NCBI GenBank assembly: GCA_963920635.1
Contig: OY987298.1
Coordinates: forward strand, 146,170,257-146,234,256
DNA: 64,000 bases
Reading direction: 5' to 3'
Source of the DNA: Pseudeuparius sepicola
Lineage: Eukaryota; Arthropoda; Insecta; Coleoptera; Anthribidae
Part shown: positions 20,811-32,239 of the stretch, one piece after another
How positions within the stretch are numbered: position 1 is the stretch's first letter
Layout of the letters: the number at the start of each line of letters is the position of its first letter
The notes under the pieces: model-generated
Seen by the model: only the letters and a program-made list of their open reading frames with translations
What the model was told of the DNA's origin: nothing
Database searches by the model: none
Translations under genes and position numbers: made by a program

Positions 20811-20938
20811 TTAAATGGCAGATTCTCAAATCCTCTCGAAATAAAGCATGGTGTCCCCCAGGGTTCTATTCTGGGACCTCTTTTGTTTTCTTTATACACG
20901 TCCGATATAATTAAGGATGTAAAATACTGTAAATCTCA
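20811..20938 (+). pseudogene. Non-LTR retrotransposon reverse transcriptase scrap
   Basis: A 42-codon frame contains IKHGVPQGSILGPLLFSLYT, the highly conserved B-type motif of Jockey/CR1-like reverse transcriptases. It is preceded by NGRFSNPLE and followed by SDIIKDVKYC. The catalytic FADD motif should lie about 25 residues later but is cut off by the palindrome starting at 20939. Both ends are broken, so this is a fossil fragment. The clade assignment is from memory. Confidence 0.8.
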
Positions 20939-22174
20939 TACAGGGTGCCCAACTTTAAAACTCTACAAATCCGTAAAATCTTCATTTTTGGAGGTAATCG
21001 CCTAAACTTTTTTTTGTTTGAAAGGCCTTCAAAAACCGCTTCTTTTTACCTTCCTGTCATTTTCAAAATGCAAATCCAGGGCCGGCTGCGATTTTTTTAA
21101 ACCCCCGATTTTCACGAAAACCTTTTAGCGATTTTTTTTATTTAAAATCTGACACCACAGCGTTAATCAGAACACCCCAAAACCCCTATATACCAAATTT
21201 GAATAAAAAATATACAGGGAGTTCTATTCTGCAGGGTGGCAAAGTTGAGCAAAATAGGAATTTTAAAGGCATCTGCCAAGTCAAGCGTGCCATGGAATCC
21301 CCTCAAAAGAGTTGAATGGTCAATAGGACCACTCAAGGTGTTGGTGTGCAAAGATCCAATACAAAATATACAGAGTGCTCTTATCTGTGCCATCTCAAAT
21401 TACTGAATTTTTGGAACTTTATACGGGTCAAAAATCAAGTATATCAAAACCGCTCCACAAACTATAAACGAACTAAATCAAAAAAATACGGAAACCTGCC
21501 AGTCAGTAAGTCCATATCAGTTAAGGTGGCTGGTGTGTCACAACCACAACAGAAAATGCATCATCTTAGACAGTGACTTTGTGGAGTGAGGTCCAATAAT
21601 TTAAATTGTTTTTATTTGTTAGTTGGCATTTTGTAAAGAAATACATTACTTTAGCGTTTATCAATATTTTTTCAATGATTCCACAGCACTCATGACCCGT
21701 ATAAAGTTTCATAAAAATGTAGCATTTTGAGATGGCACAGATAAGAACACTCTGTATATTTTGTATTGGACTTTTGCACACCAACACCTTGAGTGGTCCT
21801 ATTGACCATTGAACTGTTTTGAGGGGATTCCATGGCACACTTCACTTGGCAGATGCCTTTAAAATTCCTATTTTGCTCAACTTTGACACCCTGCAGAATA
21901 GAACTCCCTGTATATTTTTTGTTCAAATTTGGTATATAGGGGTTTTGGGATGTTCTGATTAACGCTGTGCGGTCAAATTTTAAATAAAAAAATCCCTAAA
22001 TGGTTTTCGTAAAAATCGGGGGTTTAAAAAAATCGCAGCCGGCCCTGGATTTGCATTTTAAAAATGACAGGAAGGTCAAAAGAAGCGTTCTTTGAAGGCC
22101 TTTCAAACAAAAAAAGTTTAGGCGATTGCCTCCAAAAATGAAGATTTTACGGATTTGTACAGTTTCAAAGTTGG
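20939..22174. mobile_element. Palindromic element, TACAGGGTGCCC family, right end lost
   Basis: The left arm runs from TACAGGGTGCCCAACTTTAA through AAATCCAGGGCCGGCTGCGA, AAATCTGACACC and CAGAGTGCTC to about 21420. The right arm repeats this inversely from about 21700 to CAGTTTCAAAGTTGG at 22174. The expected final GGGCACCCTGTA is missing, and transposase coding sequence begins at the break. It is related to 10070-11068. Confidence 0.8.
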
Positions 22175-22785
22175 ACGATGAAGCTACATTTACAACGGCG
22201 GGAATATACAACCGGAAAAATAGTATATTTTGGTCTGTCGACAATCCACGGGCATTTCGTGAAGTTGTGAAATCCGGCAGAAATTCCGTGGGTGTTTGGT
22301 GCGGAATTGTGGGAAATTTTATAATGGGCCCTCTATTTTATTCAGGAAGTATGACAGGCAGGAAATACCTACATTTAATCCAGAACGAATTGGAACAATA
22401 CTTTGACCAGTTGCCATTAATTTTTCTTAACCAACTCCAAGAAAGACAATTAATATGGCAGCAAGATGGCGCTTCCTTCCATAACTGTGGGCCCATAACG
22501 GAATTTTTGAACAATTCGTTTGAAAATTGGATTGGTAAACATGGAACGATAAGGTGGCCGCCACGTAGTCCAGATTTAACCCTCTTGGATTTTTTGTTGT
22601 GGGGGCATTTAAAAAATAAAGTTTATAAGAACCGCCCCGAAAATATTGAGGAGATTAAAAGACGAGTAAAATTAGAAATTGATAGTTTATCGTCCCTTAA
22701 TCTTTGAAAATGTCCGAAAAAATTTCTTAAAAAGACTAGGTTATGTGTAAATAATAATGGAAACCATTTTGAACATTTAATGTAA
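22174..22785 (+). pseudogene. Mariner/Tc-type DDE transposase, N-terminally truncated
   Basis: The frame starts at the palindrome edge with DDEATFTTAGIYNR...FWS..NPR (first catalytic Asp region), then VGVWCGIVGN, IWQQDGASFHN (second Asp) and PPRSPDLTLLDFLLWGHLKN (third Asp). If the third residue is the D of LLDF, 40 residues separate the last two aspartates. This is the transposase family widespread in insects that has a GPxxFxG..TG..YL core. The N-terminal DNA-binding half is missing. After the stop at 22707 the tail continues in other phases (ENVRKNFLKRLG, then GNHFEHLM) to a TAA at 22785, so there are at least two frameshifts. The upstream ATG at 22126 lies in repeat DNA and is not the native start. 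Confidence 0.85.
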
Positions 22786-23480
22786 ATTAACTTCTAATTT
22801 TTAATAACTAATCATATTGTTGTTGTTATAATAAATATGACAGTAGTAAAAATAATAAATGTTTCATAATTTCCACGAGATTTTTAATTAAGTTGAATGC
22901 AGTTGAATGACTACAGCCACTTTAACATTCAGCCTACTCGCTTGTCAGTTTTATTATGATGGCTGACTTGATTTGTCATAAATTTGGTTTTATTGTTTGA
23001 CCTACTCAGATCGAACATCAGACACCGACCATGAGACCATGTATCTAGTTTGATGGAGCTTCTCTGATAAATATCTCGGAAACGGTTGGAGATAAATAGG
23101 TCAAATTATATATCGCTGGATTCAGAATTAAAAAAGGAGTCCTGTGATGGTTAAGAGAAATGTGTAAGTTGTAAAATAGAGAAAACCACTTTCGTTTCCG
23201 CTATAACCGGAAGTTATATTAAAAAACTGAATATTCGGGAATACTACTTAAAGGTTCTCTAATGGATGTGTAGGTAAAAAAATTTTTTTTTTTATTTTGC
23301 AAAAAATGTTTTTTCGCGATAACTTTTTTACCGACCCCCGTATACAAAATTAGGGTACACCCTCGAATTCCCCTTAATTTTTACTACAATCTCATTTTTT
23401 GAATGACGATTTTATGTTAACGTGTCTCCACGTAGCACACTTTTTCCGCTTGGATGGGCCACCCTGTACCACACCACAGT
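22786..23480. other. 3' flank of the transposase pseudogene
   Basis: This is A/T-rich non-coding DNA ending in GGATGGGCCACCCTGTA (about 23453). The CACCCTGTA end may be the 3' terminus of the element that carried the transposase. I could not identify a matching left end. Confidence 0.4.
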
Positions 23481-23529
23481 ATTGATTTACTAGATTTGTT
23501 TACAAATTGCAAATACGTAAAGTCAATCT

Positions 23530-23830
23530 TGACTTACTCTATCCGCTGGCGTCCTTTGGTGAATCTCTTGTGGGAGCGCGCCACTTTAATCGCCATCCAT
23601 TATTTAGCAAGTCCTTGGCCGCGGCAGCAATAAAATATACAAGACCGGCACAAAGAGCCAGAAACCCACGCGCACCACCGGGACCGTGTTCGGAAATAGC
23701 GGCCGCATTCATCGTGCGAATGAATGGGATTTTTTGTTTCTGGCTCTCGTCCGCCATTGTCCGAGGTAAACACCGCTAATAGTTCTGGTCGGAGCGCGGG
23801 GCGCCCGGCGCGCGCCGTGAATAGAATCAA
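23530..23830. other. GC/CpG-rich unique island
   Basis: The block contains GGCCGCGGCAGC, GCGGCCGCATTC and GCGCGGGGCGCCCGGCGCGC, with no repeat partner in the window. Open frames occur on both strands without domain signatures. It is a possible conserved non-coding element. Confidence 0.4.
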
Positions 23831-23842
23831 GACAATGAAGAC

Positions 23843-24039
23843 AGTCGAAACGATGAGTCATAGACGGCGCCGAAACGTTTTGGTTTTTGGCAGTTAATTT
23901 GAAGATAATTAGAGAAGGCCGTGTTCTCCGAAATTTGTTCCCACGCTTGACTTGTACGTTTTTGTAACAAAATTGTGCCGGTTAATTTCGATCGTTTTTT
24001 TTTTTATCAAACTACCACCTCTTTCTCATTACTTACTGA
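23843..24039. repeat. Dispersed 0.2-kb repeat carrying an empty LTR site
   Basis: The sequence from AGTCGAAACGATGAGTCATA to CTCATTACTTACTGA recurs at 25075-26156, where it is split by a TG...CA insertion. Here the site is uninterrupted with a single TTAG (about 23909-23912), which represents the state before insertion. Confidence 0.85.
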
Positions 24040-25074
24040 AATCTAGCAATCTATGGATGTCAATTAAACTTTATTTATCAAAATACAAAAGCAAAAACGA
24101 TAATATAAGAAACGTATTGCTATTAGAAAATTAAATTATTAAATGTTCGAAATAACCGCCGTCTCTTTCAATACAGGGAACTATGCGTTTCCGCATGTTT
24201 ATTATTGCCATTGGCAAGTCCATAGCAAAAGTGCATATCAGTCAATTCTTCAAATGAAAATATAATTTTTCAAAATATTGATACCAAAGTGCAAAGTTGG
24301 CAGCCAACTGATTCAAATAATGCCAAGTTTAATTGTCATTGTTGTTGAGATTGTTAGATTTATTCTTAAAATGACTTGTTTATTGCAGCATTGCCGTTCT
24401 TTGAAAATAATTAAAAAACGGCTGAGAATATGAAAAAATACTAAGAGATACTTTTTGTTAACCATTGAATTTACCATTCAAAAAAATTTAAAAAATGCGA
24501 TTATACAGGTTATTCATATTTTTCTGAACTAATTAATTTTTATAACACCCTGTATCTCCGCAACTGGGGGCCTCACAAGCTTCATATTAACCTTAAATTT
24601 GACAACTCATCCGCTCATGTGACACGCCAAGTTTGAAGAAAATATCTCGTATACTTCTAGAGATACTAAGAAATATGTGTATTTTTCTCTAAATTTCTAC
24701 GCTCTGTATAAAAAAACTATGGTCCGTAGGAGAAAAAAATATATTATGAAGAAGTGCCCTTATTTTGACTCCAAGAATACGTGGTTTCATTTTTGACCAT
24801 CAGTTCAGTTACACCCTGTATACTACATACAAATCTATCAAAAAACTATTTATTATGCATTACAAAATAGAAAGGACTGAATGTAAGAAATGCCAATGTA
24901 AAACAAATTACCTCGTCTTCTTCCCCCCCGACCCGCTAATGTAGAGAAGCAAAACAAAACCGTATTATTTGCATTACCGTGAGTCATCTATTTATTCCTA
25001 TAAGCACAGACTCTATAATATAACGTTGGTTTGATGCGTCGAATTTTTATAATTTTTTAAGAACATTTTAAACA
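24040..25074. other. Gene-free 1-kb stretch
   Basis: No coding is seen. Isolated palindrome-family ends occur: ACACCCTGTATCTCC (24545) and ACACCCTGTATACTAC (24813). The sequence between them (24550-24830) resembles one arm of such an element. Confidence 0.35.
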
Positions 25075-26156
25075 AGTCGAAACGATGAGTCATAGACGGC
25101 GCGGAAACGTTTTGGTTTTTGGCAGTTAATTTGAAGATAATTAGTGTAAAGTATTTCAAGGTTAGTTTAGATATTTAATAAACATAATTTTATGAATCAC
25201 CCTGTAGTACCTAAAATATAACTCCAGCGTCCTTGAAATTTATCTGACACCCTTAAAATAATCGATACACGAACGTAAACAAATAAAATATCTACGCAGA
25301 GATTGAGAGAGGCCTAAACAAAGAACGCCAGTGGGTGCTAGCACTTCAACCGTTACAGAGCTATGCGTATATAGTGGTAATTTTGTGTGGTTGTTTTTGT
25401 GACCTGGTAAATCATGTCGACATGTGAGTAGTAGTTATATGTATTGTTAAAGTCCATGGCTTGATTTTTGTTGGTATACCAGAGTTTACTGCCGGATGGC
25501 AGGGTATTACCGGTTTGACGTCGATTGTGTAGCAATCGACGGGGATGCCCTCTGTTAGCGCTGTGCCTTCGAGTTGGTCTTGTGAGTTCTGGAGGGCCCT
25601 CACTTGTCTTCTCGATTGACACATTTGGATTCTAAGATCTCGATACGTGTTATCTTAGATTCCGGGTGTTGAGATGCTTACTGCTTAGCGGCAGTGGAGC
25701 GTCTGGGGTAGCCTAGACTATTTTAGGTGACACTAGCTAGTCGTCGAAGAAAGAATATATATATGTCTGACAATGGAAAACATCTCAATATTGTGTAAAT
25801 TGATGGTTATATGACAAAGGTGCAAGGGGACAGCGGTCCCCCGGTGAGTAATCTTTATTATACTTATATGTAGATCAGCCTGTACAGTAATTGGTATATC
25901 TTTTTGTTTCATGGTCCTCTCGATCTCTTGCTATTTTTGTATACCGGGTGGAGCTCGCTGAACGAATTGCATTGTCAATACTCACGTAAGTCTATATTAA
26001 ATTATATTAATAAACGGATTTTTTACATTAGAGAAGGCTGTGTTCTCCGAAATTTGTTCCCACGCTTGACTTGTACGTTTTTGTAACAAAATTGTGCCGG
26101 TTAATTTCGATCGTTTTTTTTTTATCAAACTACCACCTCTTTCTCATTACTTACTG
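25075..26156. repeat. Second copy of the 0.2-kb repeat, split by a solo LTR
   Basis: 25075-25144 matches 23843-23912 and 26028-26156 matches the remainder. One differs from the other at a few positions only. The 883-bp insertion separates them. Confidence 0.85.
25145..26027. mobile_element. Solo LTR, 883 bp
   Basis: It starts TGTAAAG and ends TTTACA, with TG/CA termini and short imperfect inverted tips. It is flanked by a perfect 4-bp duplication, TTAG (25141-25144 and 26028-26031). The uninterrupted site at about 23909 shows exactly where it entered. AATAAACGG near 26012 could be a polyadenylation signal in plus sense. There is no internal gag/pol. A 4-bp duplication fits Gypsy-type integration. 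It is unrelated in sequence to the 278-bp LTRs at 2.9 and 4.8 kb. Confidence 0.8.
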
Positions 26157-26605
26157 ATTGATTTTATCGTTTTTGTGTCGAAACTAATGCATTGAAATCT
26201 CTTTCTATGGTCTATTTATTATTAAATAGTCAGTAAGTTTAACGCAACGGATGAATGGGCTAAATACACTAAAGAATAAAAATTCTTGATTTTTTTACTT
26301 GCAGCTGTAATGCGGGGCAATATGGGGTACATGTCCCCCTCCCACCTCTTTTCGATGCAAGATCACGCCCCCGGACCGGTCAAGTCAATTCAGTGAGTAC
26401 ATAGCCATTGTTGGGAGTACAGGGTGTCCCATTTTGGGTGTTTTTCTCAAAAATCTCGGTTATTATTAAAGCTAGAGGGTTGCGGTTTTCACGTTACTGT
26501 ACTACTTTTTTGAGAGATTTTAGATAAGTTTTATAGTTTCCGCGCATTGGCGCAGGATTGAAATTTTCGATTTTTTTGAAACCTCTCTCCTGGCTACAAC
26601 TTATA
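26157..26605. other. Fragment of a TACAGGGTGTCCCATT element and flanks
   Basis: From about 26420 (ACAGGGTGTCCCATTTTGGG) about 190 bp look like one arm of a palindromic element with no partner. At 26312 lies TAATGCGGGGCAATATGGGG, which recurs inverted at 29555-29570. Confidence 0.4.
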
Positions 26606-28051
26606 TACAGTGTGTCCCACTTAAGGACTGACCACCCCTAAAAAATTTTTATTTATGACTCGATTTCCATAAACTTTTTTTTGTTGGATAGAGCTTCAAA
26701 AATGGCATTAAATGCATAATTCAGCTACCTCGTGCCTTAAATTCATGGCTCACTGAGACGGTGTTTTAGTGCTGAAATTTCGAAAAGTACTATTAGGGAT
26801 TTTTTTAGAGAAAAATCAATACCGGATTCTTATTCAGCGTTGTTCGAAACCCAAACGTACCAATTTGCATTACCATAGCTCTACAGGGTGTTTCAGAATT
26901 TTTAGTGCCCCGCTTAATTAGTGACCACCCCTGTAAAATTTTTATTTTTAGCTCGATTTCATAAACTTTTTTTTTTTGGATAGAGCTTCAATAATGGCAT
27001 TAAATGCATAATTCAGGTGCCTCGTGCGTTACATTCATGGCCCACTGAGACGAAGTTTTAGTGCTGAAATTTCGAGAAGAACTATTAGGGACTTTTTTAG
27101 AGGAAAATTCTTGCTACATTTTTATTCAACGTTATCGGAAACCCAAACGTACCAATTTGCATTAGAAAATGGAGGACTAATTGAAATAACTGAAATTTGA
27201 GTTTATGTTATGTTGTGTTGTTTATTCATGTATTTGATGATATTAAATTAAATAAAATTTTATTCGCTAATATTTTAGTGACCAACTTACCAGAAATGTG
27301 GGTTTCCAACAACGCTGAACAAGAAACCGGCATTAATTTTCCTCTAAAAAATCCCTAATAGTACTTCTCGAAATTTCAGCACTAAAAGACCGTCCCAACA
27401 AAAAAGTTTATGAAAATCAAGCTATAAATAAAAATTTTAGGAGGGTGGTCAGTTTGGCAATAAAAATTTTGAAACTCCCTGTAGAGCTACGGCAAAGAAA
27501 ATTGGTACGTTTGGGTTTCGAACAATGCTGAATAAGAATCTGGCATTAATTTTCCTCTAAAAAATCCGTAATAGTACTTTTCGAAATTTCAGCACACAAA
27601 CACCGTCTCAGTGGGCCATGAATTTAACGTACGAGGCACCTGAATTATGCATTTAATGCCATTTTTAAAGCTCTACCCAACAAAAAAAAAAAGTTTATGA
27701 AAATCGAGCTATAAATAAAAATTTTACGGGGGTGGTCAGCCCTTAAGTGTGGCAATAAAAATTTTGAAACTCCCTGTAGAGCTACGGCAATGCAAATTGG
27801 TACGTTTGGGTTTCGAACAATGCTGAATAAGAATCTGGCATTAATTTTCCTCAAAAGAAATCCCTAATACTTCTCGAAATTTCAGCACTAAAACACCGTC
27901 TCAGTGGGCCATGACTTTAACGCACGAGGCACCTGAATTATGTGTTTGATGCCATTTTTGAAGCTCTATCCAACAAAAAAAAGTTTATGAAAATCGAGCT
28001 ATAAATAAAAATTTTACAGGGGTGGTCAGTCCTTAAGTGGGACACACTGTA
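26606..28051. mobile_element. Large palindromic array, TACAGTGTGTCCCACTTAAG family (copy 2)
   Basis: It has the same terminal inverses and the same roughly 300-bp tandem units as 18232-19890. There are two units on the left arm and about three shortened or deleted units on the right arm (for example from 27301 and 27481). The unit number and internal deletions differ from copy 1, consistent with unequal exchange or replication slippage. There is no coding. Confidence 0.85.
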
Positions 28052-28078
28052 TATCGACAAATTTACCTACAAGGCAAT

Positions 28079-29117
28079 ATAGTTTTATTCTTGGACACTT
28101 CAACGGGTGATAGAAAAAAAAATTACTATTTTGTGAATAACTTTTTATACACAGCCGCCTCGTTTTCGAAATATACAGGATGTTTAAATTCTCCAAAAAT
28201 TTTAACGTTTTATTTTTTATTTTTCCAACCGTTAAAGATAATTAAACGAAATTTGGTACACAACATGCATTGATTCACAAAATACGGTAATACCAAGTTC
28301 CCAATGTAGCCAGTGGCTGAGAAAAGGGGATACAGTATACAGTACCTTTGAATAATTTTCATTATTCTAAGCAAAAACTATATCTTGACTTTTTTTGTAT
28401 CTGCCGCAGTTCTACGGGAAAATTAATTTATCTTTTATTGCTTTATGGAATGCAAAAGATAAATTATTTAATTTGAAAAAAAAAGTCATTTTAGATTTAT
28501 CTTTGGCCAGTACTGACTAAAAATGTCATATTAATTCAACAAACCAATAATGCCATTCGTGGCCAACTATTGTTTTGTTTTCTATTTTTTTCTTTTTAAC
28601 AGGCAAGTTTTGATTTTCTCAACTGTAACACTGTTTAATATCCTCTGGCCAAATAGAGAGCAGAAGGAGTGATTTTTTCAAATTACATATTTTTTTCTGG
28701 CATTTCAAAAAGGAGTTATATGACATAAAAATCAAATTTGCCGTGAAACAATGGCAGATACAAAAAATGCCAAGAGACGGTTTTTGCTTAGAAGAAAAAA
28801 AAGATCTACAGGGCCGTGTCAGTATTTTTCTTGATAAAACAAATGTAGTGTATACCCATATCTCCACCATTGGCTATATTTTGAGAACTTGGTATTATCA
28901 CATTTTGTGACACTTGATCAATGCTGTACCAAATTTCGTTTTAATATCTTTAACGGTTGGAAAAATAAAAATAATACGTTATAATTGTTGAGAATTCAAA
29001 CATCCTATATCTCAAAAACGAAGCGGCTGAAGATAAAAAGTTGTACCACAAAATAATAATATTTTTTGATTTTCTATCACCACCGTTGAAGTGTCGCAGA
29101 ATAAAACTGAATCAACC
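28079..29117. mobile_element. Palindromic element, 1.0 kb
   Basis: GTTTTATTCTTGGACACTTC and following AACGGGTGATAG at the left face CTATCACCACCGTTGAAGTG then AGAATAAAAC at the right. Further pairs are CAACCGTTAAAGAT / ATCTTTAACGGTTG and TATCTGCCGC / GGCAGATAC. Arms extend about 330 bp to an unrelated centre. It abuts the array that ends at 28051. Confidence 0.75.
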
Positions 29118-29239
29118 TGAATATTGTTTAATTTGTTTTTTAATTTGTTTAGATGGCGAAACGATATAAACGAAAAACTAACTTTTTCTTGTTTTTACGT
29201 TTTTATTATTATTTTTTTTAATTTAAAGATTACTGTTTA

Positions 29240-29575
29240 CTTAATAAAACATTTTGGAGAAACGTCTCTTTAATTCACCAAAAACTCACTATTGTAAAGC
29301 ATTATTGTACTACCCCATTTTACCCCTCTTGGTACCCCATTATACCCCGCATACGGGGCAAAATGGGCCAAAGCGCAATTTTCATAAAAGTCCAAAAAAG
29401 TGAAAACTTAGTTACCTACTGATTCCGTTATACAAAATGTTGCTAATATTACTAAATCTATCCAACTACCTGTAAATATGCCAGGTATAATTATTTCATT
29501 TATATATCCCAGGAATATGGGGCTATGAAATTAAGTACCCCATATTGCCCCGCATTCCCCTACGCTGAGTCGACT
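29240..29575. repeat. Element bounded by CCCCAT/ATGGGG inverted words
   Basis: CTACCCCATTTTACCCC and TACCCCATTATACCCCGC at 29310-29350 face TGGGGCTATGAAATTAAGTA and CCCCATATTGCCCCGCATTC at 29518-29570. GCGGGGCAATATGGGG at 26314 is the inverse of the right part. The family is unknown. Confidence 0.45.
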
Positions 29576-29779
29576 TATATGCGTCAAAAATCAAGCTTTT
29601 CAATTTGCAAAAACTTGTCGCAATTTGGAATTGAATTATCTTAACGAAAACCTAAACTTATTTTATTCGTTTTAGTGCATGGCTTAAATAAAAGCTTGTT
29701 TTTAAAAAGTTTTTTTTATTTTGTGCTTTTTAGTACCTATTTGATTCCCACGTCATGAGGGTGGTAAAGAATTTTAGTT
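29576..29779. other. Short A/T-rich spacer
   Basis: Nothing recognisable is seen. It lies between two repeat blocks. Confidence 0.3.
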
Positions 29780-30190
29780 CGCCATCTTGGGACGGCCGCC
29801 ATATTGAATTTAGTGTGATGTCACTAACTTTATCGTTTTCTACTTTTCAAGCCTTTTCATTTGATACCCATATTAGGGGTTGACAAAAAATACATGATCC
29901 GCCATCTTGGAGCGGCGGCTATATTGAATTTAGTGTGATATCACTAACTTTATCGTTTTCTACTTTTCAAGCCCTTTCATTTGATACCCATATTAAGGGG
30001 ATTGACAAAAAATACATCAGCCGCCATCTTGGAGCGACGGCCATTTTGAAAATATTACAATATTGAGTATTGCATATTGCATTATCACCGGAACTAAAGG
30101 TGTATGCAAAATTTCAGCCCAATCGGATGTCAGGAAGTGGTTCTAATTCAGCTTGCAAGATTCGACCCACACTAACAGGTGAAGTTAAAT
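29780..30190. repeat. Dispersed repeat with 122-bp tandem units (copy 2)
   Basis: CGCCATCTTGG recurs at 29780, 29900 and 30022, matching 1-420 unit for unit. The tail is CAATCGGATGTCAGGAAGTG, CTTGCAAGATTCGACCCACA and directly CTAACAGG, with no CATA microsatellite. Confidence 0.85.
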
Positions 30191-30419
30191 AAAAGCTTGT
30201 AAAAACGATAATAAATGAACACATTTTTATTTTTCTTAACCCAAACAAACCATTTTGGAAGTGACTAACAGTGCCATGCTTTAACGGAGTTATCGTAATC
30301 TTTCAAATCTAACTTCAGCCGAATCGCTTCAGGCGTTCTATAGTGACGAAAGAACGAATGATAATCCAACCGCTGTAGTAGGTATAATTTCTTTTTTATT
30401 CCTTTATATGGAATTAAAA

Positions 30420-30760
30420 TCCACGTTTCCCCACGAGAGCGGACGGGTTAGAACCGCCCTGAAAGAGAAACCTCCCCTAAATCAACCCCTTTGAACGGCG
30501 CTGAAAGCGGGGGTGCGGGGAGGGGGAGGGACTTTGTCACGTCCAGGGCCGGCGCATAAATATCCCGCCATTGTGCCCACATCGCCGATTTAATTAGGGA
30601 TTATTCGGAATTTAATTTGCCCGCATTGGGCTGGCGGCCGAGGGGATTTTGTCGGGAGAACAATAGGAGATTCCGTATCGCTGCCGGCCGGGAAATCTGG
30701 GAACGCGGGAGGAGAGTGCAGGTTTGGCAACGCCGCGGATGCGAGGCTGCATAGGTCAGT
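30420..30760. other. GC-rich island with homeodomain-like cores
   Basis: This is non-repetitive sequence with GCCGGCGCATAAATATCCCG, GATTTAATTAGGGATTATTC and GGAATTTAATTTGCCCGC, followed by CpG-rich DNA. Clustered TAATTA/ATTTA cores in a CpG-rich setting are typical of conserved enhancers near developmental genes. This is inference; there is no gene model to attach it to. Confidence 0.4.
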
Positions 30761-30892
30761 ATTTAAGAAATATTATGTAGTCGACGAAATGGCACAAGAA
30801 CCTGGCATAATTGTGCAGCGACTGCCGCCATATCATTGCGACTAACAATTTGCTCACAATTTGTGAGCTTAACCCGTTCCCGATAGAGCTCT

Positions 30893-31039
30893 ATGGGCCC
30901 AAATGAACATGTTATTGCGGAAGAAAATAAAATGTGGAATCTTGATGAATTGATTGACAACACTCTGGATATTGAACCTCTTATTATAGCCTTAGAATAC
31001 GACAGCTCTTCGGAATTTTCCGAAGACGAGCCTGAATAG
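30893..31039 (+). CDS. Unrecognised small ORF with acidic C-terminus
   Basis: A 48-codon frame runs from ATG (30893) to TAG (31037-31039). It encodes MGPNEHVIAEENKMWNLDE, then LIDNTLDIEPLI and an acidic end, YDSSSEFSEDEPE. Composition is protein-like, unlike the surrounding DNA. A second frame begins nearby (VLDEILQTIPGHYDDLKNIY, from 31041), so these may be pieces of one broken gene. No family is recognised; it could be a transposon exon. Confidence 0.3.
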   Translation: MGPNEHVIAEENKMWNLDELIDNTLDIEPLIIALEYDSSSEFSEDEPE

Positions 31040-31189
31040 GGTACTTGACGAAATTTTACAAACAATTCCTGGACACTACGATGATTTAAAAAATATATAT
31101 TTACGTAATTGGCAAGTTATTACACTTTCTTCGAAATTTGGTGCGAAAGCACTTATGACGTCACAAGTGTTTTATAAAGGCAATTTGGC

Positions 31190-31829
31190 AACATGGCGAT
31201 ATACCATTATTGAAGTGTTCTGAGGCCATATACCTATAATAGCAACCTATACCGCGCAAGACAGACGTCCGACCTGGGGAATAATTTGGCGGCCATTTTT
31301 AACCCTAAATGAGGCGGGAAATTTGAAATAATTTATACGGGTGGGTTCCATAAATAATGTAATGCCTTAGTTGTCGTTTTGTGTAAAATGGAAATTATTT
31401 TAGTTTAAAGTTGGTTTTGTAGGTTGAGAAATTATACAACTTAATCAAAACAACATATATTTTAATCATCATAAACATAACTAATTTAATTATTATTGTA
31501 CATTATACCTTATACAATAGCTACATTATACTCCCTTAAATAATTACTTATAAAAAAATATGAAAATATTTTTTATTACCTATCATTTTCATACAATATT
31601 ACTTGGGATAATTATTTCTTTGAATACTTTTAATAATAATAACCTATTTTCCAGGAACATATCTATACCTACCTATTTCTGAATTTTTGGGCGGCTAGTC
31701 TTATTCCTTAAAACTTTTTCTTTTTGTTTGTTTAAAAAATACAAGCAAAAGAAAACTTGGTAACTTCTACCACTTTAATCTTTGCTTCAAAAATGCAAGT
31801 GAAGTGATTTCGAATTACAATCTTATTTT
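31190..31829. other. Gene-free stretch
   Basis: At 31188-31226 AATTTGGCAACATGGC...TGAAGTGTTCTGAGGC recurs at 37655-37700, a small dispersed repeat. The rest is A/T-rich with no coding signal. Confidence 0.35.
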
Positions 31830-32160
31830 TTAAGCTTCAATATTTTTGCTGGCGGTGATCTGCATTTCTTCGGTTAATTCTATTTGCTCCAGAAATGCGG
31901 CTCTCTTCGTTGTCTCGAGAATTACAACGTCTCCATTTTCCTCATCTCCATGAGTTACCTACTTCTTGAACCGGAATGAATTTCTTTGGTGGTCTTACCA
32001 ATTTTGACGCCACTGCTTCTTTGGTTATGTTTCTAGATGGTAGAGCGCCACTTTTCGCGTTCTTTCGTGTTGCATTAAGCATTAAAAAATCCTGTTTGTC
32101 AAAATGAATAGAACACGCATATAGAGTCCTTCCAGAGAATGTTATTGTCGGTGACAACTA
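31830..32160 (-). pseudogene. THAP-domain protein fragment (last exon, frameshifted)
   Basis: On the minus strand, after an AG acceptor context at about 32160, the frame reads TFSGRTLYACSIHFDKQDF, then a basic stretch and SGALPSRNI. This is the C-terminal half of a THAP zinc finger: the CxxHF pair and the closing ALPS motif. It continues VRPPKKFIPVQEVG to a stop at 31942. A different phase then carries EENGDVVILETTKRAAFLEQ and IELTEEMQITASKNIEA to a TAA at 31830, which looks like the true C-terminus after one frameshift. The N-terminal CxxC half is not found upstream, where repeats begin at 32240. It is distinct from the P-element THAP at 38.9 kb. Confidence 0.55.
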
Positions 32161-32239
32161 GAGTACTAAGACACTTTCTAAATTTAGTTTTTTCTCTTGA
32201 AAACCTAAAAATGAGCAAGAAATCAGAAAATATCAATGA

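Noticed and set aside
22126..22173. ATG start of the mariner-like frame
   Set aside because: The first 16 codons lie in the palindromic repeat arm; the native transposase begins further upstream in intact relatives.
23507..23830. Frames of 70-90 residues on both strands
   Set aside because: No domain, heavily overlapping, CpG-driven; kept only as a GC-rich island.
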